From Isochrysis galbana (Eukaryota; Haptophyta; Isochrysidales; Isochrysidaceae), in the NCBI GenBank assembly GCA_018136815.1, contig CM030933.1, positions 806,001 through 870,000 of the forward strand: a DNA stretch of 64,000 nucleotides, given 5' to 3'. The stretch's first letter is position 1; the number at the start of each line of letters is the position of its first letter. Below the pieces are notes generated by a model that worked only from the letters and a program-made list of their open reading frames with translations, was not told the origin of the DNA and made no database searches. Of the stretch, positions 1 to 7,877 are shown one piece after another. Made by a program: the position numbers and the translations under genes.

Positions 1-425
1 CGCAGATCGAATGCCGCGAAGCACGTGCCACCCACGCGCAGCCGCATGAGTTCTTGCCGTGTGACCGCCCCTCTGTGGAATCCCGGTCCCAAGCCGCTCC
101 CATCTCCCACAGCGGCCATGTATGGAGCATGGAGGCGGTAGAAGTGTAACTCGTCGATCAGATCGTCGGCTTCGCCCGCATCGATCGGCAATCTAGCGCG
201 GCCGGTCCTGAGGAACTTGAGGATGCTGTGGAAGTGATGCGGGTCGCGGTCGATGAACACAGTGCCGTCGGCGTCAGAGGGAGGGGCGAGCATGCCGAGC
301 GCGCCTGGAGAGTGGAGCGCGACAAGCAGCTCGGTGAAGTAAGTGTCGGCGTACTTCGCCAGCGTCGCCTTGCTGGTCTCGAAATGCGCGCCGCCCACGT
401 TGAGGCGAAGCCGTGTGGTCGCCAT
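1..425 (-). CDS. BTB/POZ (T1-type, KCTD-like) protein, 3' part outside window
   Basis: The minus strand is open from an ATG at 423-425 to the window edge, giving 141 residues. It begins MATTRLRLNVGGAHFETSKA, the hallmark start of the potassium-channel tetramerisation (T1) form of the BTB/POZ fold, and continues with FIDRDPHHFHSILKFLRTGR, the typical middle of that fold (residues about 60-80). Near the edge a second LRVGG motif (LMRLRVGGTCFAAFD) starts, so a second BTB copy may follow. Proteins of this class form oligomers and often act as cullin-3 adaptors; that role is family knowledge, not seen here. A 38-bp poly-G run lies about 110 bp upstream of the start. No intron is seen in the visible part. 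Confidence 0.85.
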   Translation of the reverse strand, partial: MATTRLRLNVGGAHFETSKATLAKYADTYFTELLVALHSPGALGMLAPPSDADGTVFIDRDPHHFHSILKFLRTGRARLPIDAGEADDLIDELHFYRLHAPYMAAVGDGSGLGPGFHRGAVTRQELMRLRVGGTCFAAFDL

Positions 426-531
426 TGGGAAGGGAGAGGAGGGGGGCGGGGGCGGCGAATGGGAGAAAACAGAAGAGGGTGACAAGGGATGGGAGAAGCT
501 TGATTGAGGAGCCAGCCTAGAGATGGTGGCC

Positions 532-569
532 GGGGGGGGGGGGGGGGAGGGGGGGGGGGGGGGGGGGGG
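532..569. repeat. poly-G tract
   Basis: An almost pure G run, interrupted by one A at 548, lies upstream of the BTB gene. Read on the minus strand it is poly-C. It could form a G-quadruplex or could be of uncertain length in the assembly. Confidence 0.9.
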
Positions 570-1207
570 AGGTGACGGCTGGCTGCCCTGCGGGGACGAC
601 GAGTTACATTGCTAAATACTGCGGGTACAAGCCCGTAAACCGCAAAGTCCGCGCAGCAAAAATACGACTACCTAGAGGCTAGGCACTCATGGGAAGCGGA
701 AATAGAAATAGGGGAGCCATGCCGCCTAGGCTGAAGAAGACTGAAGAAGAAGCGGAGGCGGAGGTGCGAGCGCAGGTGCGAAGCCGCAGGCGGAAGACGG
801 AGGAGGTGGCGGTGGCGGTGGTCACAATCACAGTGGCCGGACAGTAGACTGTGAGAGGGTGCAACCTCAGGTTTGGTTGTTTTATTGGCAACTACCCCCG
901 TGTGGACGGTATAAGTTCGACCCCCTGATTAAGGTACAAAAGTACAGGATCACGAGGCGACACGCCTACCCCCACCGCCTCTTCCGCCTTCACCTTATTT
1001 CATCCTCCGCCTTTTCCGCCTTCAGACATGGAGTTCTTTTCGGTGGGTCGCTTGGACATCAAAATCGCGTGTCTTTCTACAAGAGAAATGGGAAACTCCG
1101 CTGGGCGCATCGACAATCACGGCTTCGGAACCGGCAAGTATTAATCGCCGGATGCAAAATGACCATCTTCTCCGAGGCCGGCTTAAACGGCGAAAGCGCT
1201 ACCATCA
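570..1207. other. no gene recognised
   Basis: Purine-rich GAGGCGGAGG-type sequence at 740-830 and otherwise unremarkable DNA. A 221-codon plus-strand ORF begins at 859 but runs through the minisatellite downstream and shows no protein-like composition. Confidence 0.6.
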
Positions 1208-1541
1208 AGGCGAGAAGCGCTCAATCACCATCACCCACAGTATGGGAAAGCGTTCAATCACCATCAGCCTACACGTGGAAACGCGTTCAATCGCCATCAC
1301 CCCCACCGCATGGAAAAGCCTTCAATCACCATCAGCCTACACATGGAAAAGCGTTCAATCCCCATCACCTCCCGGAAGAGGCAGAGGGAAGGAAGATGCA
1401 AATGTGGATGTGGAAAAGGCAAATAAAGCCAGTCACAAAATACCTGGGCGTCCCACACCTAGATTTTAGTCACACTTGGGGGGAAGTTCATCCATCCGAA
1501 GAGGGTTCCTTTGTTGGTTGGTGATTAGACGCTTCTCGCCT
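1208..1541. repeat. minisatellite flanked by 12-bp inverted repeats
   Basis: From about 1220 to 1375 a degenerate unit of about 32 bp (TTCAATCACCATCAGCC...ACATGGAAAAGCG) is repeated about five times. The block lies inside perfect 12-bp inverted repeats, AGGCGAGAAGCG at 1208-1219 and CGCTTCTCGCCT at 1530-1541. The same minisatellite, in reverse orientation and with one of the 12-bp ends, recurs at 22990-23191. The arrangement suggests a small mobile cassette, but no convincing target duplication is visible. Confidence 0.6.
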
Positions 1542-2056
1542 CACGTCATTTTTCTCCCACTGTAATAACGTTACATACGAGAACGCTATGCGGGCGGCCC
1601 CTCATGTCCAACTTTCGCGAAAGTTACTTGACGCCCTTGCGAAGCGGCAAGACGCTCTGGAAGAGAATTTGAAACTTCAAACTCATTTGACAAATCAGTT
1701 GTCACTCCGCATCAATACACTAGCTAACGTCACACTGAGGTTCCGATTTACTTAACGTTTTCTTGACCTGATAAATCTCCGGTAATAATGTTTCCCCAGT
1801 CTTCATCACTGATACTTGAGTGATCGTCAGTCTTCCGTGTAGACTGTTTAGGCTGCCGGCGGGCGCGGGCGCCATTGTGCCGTTGTCGACGCTCTCGCGG
1901 CAGGTATTTTACTCTTTAGAACCACCTTAAGGCATTTACACCACTTCCAGTCGCACATAGCCTAGCCACACTGCGAATCGAAACAACATAACCCTTCGCG
2001 GAACGCAGCGGACGGAGCGCTGCAGCAGCTCGCAACAGCTCGCCGCGCACGCGCCG
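1542..2056. other. upstream region of the A20-VOC gene
   Basis: No ORF of note. The stretch TTTAGAACCACCTTAA near 1916-1931 recurs at 12773-12788, so part of the region belongs to a dispersed repeat. Confidence 0.5.
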
Positions 2057-2902
2057 ATGGAGGACGAGGACTTCGGCTGCTCACGCGCCTCCGGAACGCG
2101 CTGCATCAAGCAGGCCTTCCTCGCGGACCGCGGCCGTCTTGCGGGGGACGTGTGCGTCCGGCCGCGCCCTCCTTGCGCGATGGGCTGCGGCGCGTACGGC
2201 GACGAGCGGTTCGACTCTCTTTGTAAGCAGTGCGTGCCCAAGCTGTATGTCGACAGACTCGCGCGCCTCCGCGTGGATCATCTTGTGTACGCAGCGCCTG
2301 GCTCGCTGGAGGAGGCTTGCGCCGACTTTGAGGCGCGCACCGGCGTCACCCCTCAGGTCGGCGGCCGCCACGAGGGTCTAGGCACGCACAACGCACTCGT
2401 ATCGCTCGGCGCAAACCGATACTTTGAGATTCTGTGCCGCGACCCGGAACAACCCGACCCGGCACGAACGTGGATGGCCATCGACAGCATCACGGACACG
2501 CCACGCCTAGTGGCTTGGGCCTCACTGCGGGCTGACCTCGACCACGCTGTGCTCGCGGCGAGGGAGGTTGGGTACGATCCCGGCACACCACAATCGTTCA
2601 GCAGGAAGACACCCTCTGGCTCAGAGATGCGATGGTCACTGAGCTATTCCCACTACACTGAGCCGCTGCCGGGCGATGGCGCAGTGCCATTCCTCATTAC
2701 CTGGGATTCCGACTCGCCCGCTTGCACGGCCCCAACGGGATGCACCCTAGCGAGCTTGCACGCCGAGACGAATCATCCAGAGAAGGTTGGTCCAATGCTT
2801 GAAGCGATAGGTATAGCACCCGACGAGTTTCTGCGGCGAGGGGACCATCGACGCCTTGTTGCAGTGCTCGACACTCCCAATGGTCGAGTAGAATTTTCAT
2901 GA
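2057..2902 (+). CDS. A20-type zinc finger + VOC/glyoxalase-like protein
   Basis: Single-exon ORF of 281 residues from the first in-frame ATG. Residues 40-59 hold Cys40-x3-Cys44-x11-Cys56-x2-Cys59 within PCAMGCGAYGDERFDSLCKQ and then C, which fits the A20 zinc-finger spacing and its CGxxG signature; A20 fingers bind ubiquitin in known proteins. From about residue 72 (RVDHLVYAAPGSLEEACADF) to the C-terminus the protein resembles the Glyoxalase_3 branch of the vicinal-oxygen-chelate superfamily: HLVYA strand, GTHNALVSLG and YFEIL motifs, and a C-terminal RLVAVLDTPNGRVEF strand. This branch is mostly uncharacterised, so a substrate cannot be given. Few metal ligands can be assigned by eye. The combination of the two domains is unusual. 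An upstream exon cannot be excluded. Confidence 0.8.
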   Translation: MEDEDFGCSRASGTRCIKQAFLADRGRLAGDVCVRPRPPCAMGCGAYGDERFDSLCKQCVPKLYVDRLARLRVDHLVYAAPGSLEEACADFEARTGVTPQVGGRHEGLGTHNALVSLGANRYFEILCRDPEQPDPARTWMAIDSITDTPRLVAWASLRADLDHAVLAAREVGYDPGTPQSFSRKTPSGSEMRWSLSYSHYTEPLPGDGAVPFLITWDSDSPACTAPTGCTLASLHAETNHPEKVGPMLEAIGIAPDEFLRRGDHRRLVAVLDTPNGRVEFS

Positions 2903-2927
2903 GCATCTAAATACGATGCCAAGGACC

Positions 2928-3065
2928 CTAGCCCTCAATCATAGCAGCTTCCCGAGGATGTCGAGAGTTTGGCTTCGGCGACTTGGCTTTCGCCTCGGTG
3001 GAGATAGAGGGCAGGGTAAAGAAGAGAAGAATCAGGAGGATTAGAAAGACGCCCAACTGAGCCAT
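2928..3065 (-). CDS. possible small secreted peptide
   Basis: A 45-codon ORF (ATG at 3063-3065) encodes MAQLGVFLILLILLFFTLPS and then ISTEAKAKSPKP..., a textbook signal peptide with AKA near a likely cleavage point and a short basic tail. It converges on the A20-VOC gene, whose stop is only 25 bp away. It is too short to be sure; it may be a real small secreted protein, a 3' exon, or chance. Confidence 0.3.
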   Translation of the reverse strand: MAQLGVFLILLILLFFTLPSISTEAKAKSPKPNSRHPREAAMIEG

Positions 3066-4081
3066 GATTGAGGCACATGGTAGGGTGGGAGCTCTACATA
3101 TTGACAGGAATATGCAACAAGTACTTGCTACTTGCCCTTTTCCGCGCGTTGGAGTCTAAAAAATAACAGTGCCAATCTCCACACAACACGCAACGGAGAA
3201 ATGTCATTGGCTTCATCGTAAGCGACTTTTTGTCATGTGGGACGGGATTTTTTCGAATCAATGTGCGATTTATCTCCAATCTAAAACATGACAACTAAGT
3301 TTATATTTAGTTCAGCATGGCGGCATGGGGGGGCGCCTCGCGTCCCCCCTCTTAGGCACCAATTCCCCTCGGGGGCCCTGTCGGTCATCCCCATGCTCTG
3401 CCTTCTGGCATAAAAAAAACATCTGAAGAGTCTAGGCTACACACCTACTGTACTAGGGTAACCCCCCTATCAACATCAACACTGACAACGCCCTTCGTTT
3501 CCCTTTCCTCTTCCTCCACCTCTTCCCCTTCCCCTTCCCCTTCCCCCCGTCATTCCTTTGTCTTTGGTATGCGCGGTTCGGCCTAGGTGCGCTATCATGG
3601 GCTTGGTTTAGAGTGCGGGTTCCGGGCAGGCGTGTTGATGGTCGGTTGTATGTGTTTGGCCAAGACCAAAAGCATTCAATTATCCGCCCATCCCTGCTAG
3701 CACCTTTCGTTGTCACCTGGAGGTTACTTGACTCAACTTGACACTTCACATGTTGAAACACACACGTGGTCTTACTCTTACTCCATTCACTCGATTTGGG
3801 TGTAGGCTGGTTACCAAAGTATCCGCTCTTGTGCGGCGAGCGCGCGCAGCTCGCGGCGGCGGTCCGCGAGAGTCGGCTCACCAAGCCCAGCCCTACCCCT
3901 CTACACCTGGGTGGGAGCTCCATATCGCCGGGAGCCCGCAGCGCGAGCCCCGGCGGCGGTGAGAGAGCGGTGGGGCGCGCCGCCATCGCGCTACGCCATG
4001 ACAAGATGATTAAAAGATACCTAGTGGGGCACTGCCACACAAGGCACACTAACGGTATAGAACCACAAATGGCACAAGACA
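3066..4081. other. non-coding, probably hAT element body
   Basis: No convincing gene. The 209-codon minus-strand ORF at 3453-4082 is low complexity at one end and antisense to the likely hAT element. The region precedes the hAT coding remnant and may include its degenerate upstream part. Confidence 0.45.
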
Positions 4082-4423
4082 CCCTGTGATAAAGGCGAGG
4101 GCGGCAGCGAGGGCGGCAATGGTAGCTCGGAGCAGCACTCCCATGATCCTCTCCCGGATGAGGTGATTGAGTCGGACGAGATGGGTCAAGGATTTTTCAG
4201 GTGGAGTGCTGGATTGGTGCGGCGCGCCAACGGCGAGTCTTTTCCGGCGTGGGCGGAGGCAGCGCGTCTAGCTTTTGCTATTACTCCGGATTCTGCCTCG
4301 TGTGAACATGTTTTCTCTTTGCTTCGTGTCATGTATGGTGAGATGCAAGCTAGTGCATTGTCCGATCATCTGCAAGTGTCTTTGATGAGTCGGTACAACA
4401 ACAACAAGAGGATCGTGGGTTGA
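4082..4423 (+). pseudogene. hAT transposase, C-terminal dimerisation remnant
   Basis: The frame is open from about 4082 and ends at 4423. The segment FPAWAEAARLAFAITPDSAS followed by CEHVFSLLRVMYGEMQASAL fits the hAT C-terminal dimerisation region (pattern: W...A...L.I..sSA.sErvFS......r..L). An acidic linker (SHDPLPDEVIESDEM) precedes it, as in intact hAT transposases. The catalytic RNase H-like part is not recognisable upstream, so this is a fragment, unless upstream exons exist. The LINE insertion at 4529 lies about 100 bp after its stop codon. Confidence 0.7.
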
Positions 4424-4512
4424 TGCTGATTTGAGCTCGATCGTGCGGGTTGCGACGAGATGTGAGATGTGTGGGGCTGTGGTCACATATGTGTCATGTG
4501 GGCTCTCAGGTT

Positions 4513-4528
4513 TGACTTGTAGAGCAGA
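4513..4528. repeat. target-site duplication of LINE copy 1 (left)
   Basis: The 16-mer TGACTTGTAGAGCAGA here is repeated perfectly at 7078-7093, immediately beyond the other end of the LINE. Confidence 0.9.
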
Positions 4529-7077
4529 AAAAAAAAACTTCTTAATAGTCTCGCCGCGCGCGCGACACTGCATAGCTTCTACGCAGCCACGCCCGCTTCC
4601 CTTATCCCCCCTCCACCTGCCTTGCGGCTCGTCCCCCCGTGCTCTACTTAGGGGCTGGGTGCAGTAGGTTTCCGGTGGCAGGCGGTGTGTACCGATACTC
4701 GATGGCTTTCCTCGCTTCCTCCTCTTGCGCCATCGGGCTACCGGTTGTTGCATGTTTTCCTCCAGGTGTTAAGTGTCGGGAGTTTGCAGTCCAGAGTAGC
4801 TGCAGCTATGGGTATCTGTCCGGTAGGGCGTGGGTCTCGGCGGGCCTTTTGCAGTTCAGGCTAACCGCTCCGCTAAGCTGAGCGCTTGCGCTATTAGGGA
4901 CAGGTTCGTACTCATGACTAGAGCTCCTTTGTCGTTATTCGTAAAGATGGGGGTGCTGAGTTCTCGTGGCGACTTGATCTTCGGTCTCCTGCCTTGGGAA
5001 GCCTTGTTCGTCCGAGCGGTTGAGATTCCGTCCGGAGGTTCAAAGCCCCTCGCGAGGACCGTGAACCTGATCAGAGTCTTTTCGATGACCGGCACGTGGT
5101 GGAAGGTGTAATGGTCAAATTCTACTCTGTAGAAGTCGCTTATTATGTATCTCCACGCTATGAGGTATAGGGCTTTCAGGCTGTCTGGCGTCGGCGAGTT
5201 CGGGTATGCGAAGAGTCTGTCTTTGGTTTTCTGGGCTAACGATCTGTTTTTCGCGGGAGTGTATCCCGCTACGGCCTCTATGGTTTGGAAGATATGAAGT
5301 GTGGAGGGGCACCTAGCCAGGTGTGTTGAGTTTTCGCGGTGTTTTCCGCATAGCCTGCATTTTGCGGTGGTCGCCGCCGCAAATCGGTTGCGTGTGCCGA
5401 TTCTTCTGTGAGTAATGTGTTTAAAGTGTGGGTGTTTGTCGGTGTGTTTCAGTAGGGGATGGGTGTAGAGTTTCGCCACGTGCTTCCACTCGTCGTGCGT
5501 TAGTTCAAGTTTTCTATTCCATGCTTCGCGTGCTGGCTGGGGTTTGGTCCGGGGGCCGTTCTGTAAGATCTCTCGTGTTATGACCGATACGGAGGCTTCG
5601 TCTAGCTGCGTCTTCTCGCCGAGTGTGTACTCGTCCGCTACGGGGTATTCTAGGTGTTTCGGGCCTTTCAGCCCGCCTCCCCATTTAGCGGGGGTGTGGT
5701 AGTGTTTTTCTTCGCCCGGTTTTGCTACTTCGGTTGTGTCTGTAGTTTCGCCCAGATAGTTAGTGTTTGTATATATCCATATATTGTTCATTCTAGTTAT
5801 GTAGGTGTCGCTCTCGGAAACCCTGGTTTCTCTAGGTGTATCTTCCATCGATGGCGTGTCACTCGGCGTCTTGGATCGAGCCGGCGTGGGGGCCGGGTCG
5901 GGTGGCGGGGCCTCTCTCGCTTCGTCTTGGAGGCGCGAGGCGAAGTGTACCACGCGCTCCCACGAGTCCAGGAATTCCGTTTTGTTGATCCTACTCCCCT
6001 CGTGGACGAAGGTTTCAGGAAGATGCTCTATGTATCGCGCGCATTCCTCGCGCGTGTATGGGGTTGTGAAGGTTTCGTCCTTATAGACATTGTGCGCGAC
6101 ATGAGTATGCAGGGCTTCCCATAGGCTAATCCACGCAGCGCGCGTGATCGGCGGTGGTACATGCGGGTTGTGCCATAGGGGTTGAGATAGCGCTCCTTCT
6201 CTCGTGAGCCGTGATCGGCGTATCTTCAAGGATCTGAAGTTGGTCAAGGCGTCTTTCCAGAATGTCGGTAGTGCCGGGTTCCCCCTGATGCTCTGCGTGA
6301 GCGTTTTCGGGGGGATCGTGGAGAAAACGGCCCCACGGCCGAGCCCGGTCCGGCAGAACCACGCGTCCAGCGCATGTTTCCATATGGCCTTTCTTGCGTT
6401 AAGGTAGTTGAATATCCATTTTGCTTGAAGGGCTTTCACGTGGGCCGTCCAGTGAAGGAGGCCGGTCCCCATCGTGCTTGTCGCGCTCTCTGCATCATAG
6501 AGAGGGTAGTGCGGGTATTTCACCCATCTTGTGGTCCTGCCTGTGTAGGGGCTTTCCCAAAGGATTTTGTCCGCTGCCCTCTGGATTCTTCCGTGGAACC
6601 ATTTGGGGGCTGCCAGGGTTTGTACCCAGTATCGCGGCGTGCCATATATTATGAAGTTCGCTATGTTAGTCCTACCAAATATGGTCATGTGGCGCGCTAT
6701 CGGTGCCAACCGCGCTGCCTTGGCATCGATTTTGTCTGCGAGTTGTTTCCAGAATGGTTTAAGGGCCTCCGGAGCACCTAATGGGACGCCTAGTATCGTA
6801 AGGTATTGGTCGTTTTCTATCCAATTGTATCTGCGCATGTCCCATGGCGGCTTCCGAATTCTTTGAGAGCCCATTCGGATCCCTTGGAATTTGGCCTCGT
6901 TAGTTTTGCCTCCCGTTGCGCGTTCATGTGCCTGCACCCATAGTAGCGCCCGCTTCATGCTCGTGTAGTCTCTCGTGATGAGCGCCGTGTCATCGGCGAA
7001 TTGGCTGATCTTGAGGTCGTACCCGTTGAGGCTCACCCCTTGTATGTCGGGATCTCCGTTGATGGCGCGGGTGAGCA
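4529..7077 (-). mobile_element. 5'-truncated non-LTR retrotransposon (LINE copy 1)
   Basis: A minus-strand insertion of about 2.55 kb lies between perfect 16-bp target-site duplications, as produced by target-primed reverse transcription. The 5' end is truncated inside the reverse transcriptase. The 3' untranslated part (4538-4855) is homologous to 19030-19330, the 3' end of a second copy. In element sense the body ends ...CTATTAAGAAG and is followed by nine T residues rather than poly-A; the second copy ends at the same point with a T-rich tail. Confidence 0.9.
4856..7077 (-). pseudogene. LINE ORF2 C-terminal part (reverse transcriptase fragment)
   Basis: The open frame gives about 740 residues and starts inside the reverse transcriptase, so the true N-terminus (endonuclease and fingers) is lost. 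The catalytic FADD motif is at about residues 27-34 (QFADDTALI), followed by the thumb-type segment with GGKTN. Conserved post-RT sequence follows (DKILWESPYTGR, VKALQAKWIFNYLNARKA, DAWFCRT). Near the C-terminus CRLCGKHRENSTHLARCP gives the C-x2-C...H-x4-C knuckle found at the end of many non-LTR ORF2 proteins. The frame is still open over its whole length, which suggests a young insertion. Confidence 0.88.
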
Positions 7078-7093
7078 TGACTTGTAGAGCAGA
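7078..7093. repeat. target-site duplication of LINE copy 1 (right)
   Basis: Perfect copy of TGACTTGTAGAGCAGA (see 4513-4528). Confidence 0.9.
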
Positions 7094-7877
7094 GTGATGA
7101 ACAATGTGATGCTGCCATTTCTAGAAAATTTCAAATTTCTATCATTTCTATCGCCTCGTGCACTTAATAATACGCTTCGCCTGGCACGCCGAAGAGCAAA
7201 ATGTGGATACTTCGATCGAAATTAAGGTGTAAGGTCGAATTTCAGTCGAAATAAGCCTGCAAAATTTGGGTCAAGGGAAGCGAAATATCGAAACAAAATT
7301 TGGGTGGGTCTCAAGCGAAACTCTGGCCCGACCCAAGGGGCAGGTCCTCCGCCCTCGCTCGCCCCACCCGCCGAAACGCAGACAATACCGGGAAGGGGCT
7401 TTCCTTTAGACTCTACCAGAGTAGTTGCCCGCACATCGGTTTCTTCGCCGCCGTCCCGCTGCCGGGAGTCGCCCTCGGCGCTGCCTCTCACTCTTCGCTC
7501 CTCGCCTTGCTCTCGTGCTGGGTGCTTCACACAAGAACCTTGCATCCTCCGACTCTATTGAGAATACTCTCCGCCCCCCCACCCCCACCCCCACCCCCAC
7601 CCCCGTCTCTCCTCCCTCTCGCCGGTGTCGTGCTTGTCTCCCCACGCTGCTCAGCTCAGCGCCGTGGGGCAGCCAAAGGCATACAGAGGGCATCACACAG
7701 AGGGCGTCTCGCCGCCTCGAGCTCTTAAATCACGCGCGCATCCTCGTGGCCGCGCTCGCTCGCGCGCGCGCGCTCTCCCCAATCTTTCTCCCTCCATCCC
7801 TCTCGCCCTCTCTCCTTCTCTCTCCACGCCTCCCTCCCTCCTTCCCTCCCCCCCCCCCCTCGCTCTCGCTCGCTGTG
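7094..7877 (+). promoter_or_regulatory. upstream region and pyrimidine-rich leader of the kinesin gene
   Basis: 7094-7300 is AT-richer, with repeats of AAATTTGGGT. From about 7560 the plus strand becomes strongly pyrimidine-rich, including (CCCCCA)n at 7575-7602 and CT tracts up to the ATG. The long ORFs here in all frames arise from this composition. The pyrimidine-rich leader is also seen before the LRR and HRDC-PIF1 genes. No TATA box is evident. Confidence 0.5.

Noticed and set aside
859-1524. 221-codon plus-strand ORF
   Set aside because: Runs through the minisatellite; repeats are also open in other frames, and composition is not protein-like.
3453-4082. 209-codon minus-strand ORF
   Set aside because: C-terminal part is a (GGGAAG)n tract, and there is no recognisable domain; antisense to the hAT remnant.
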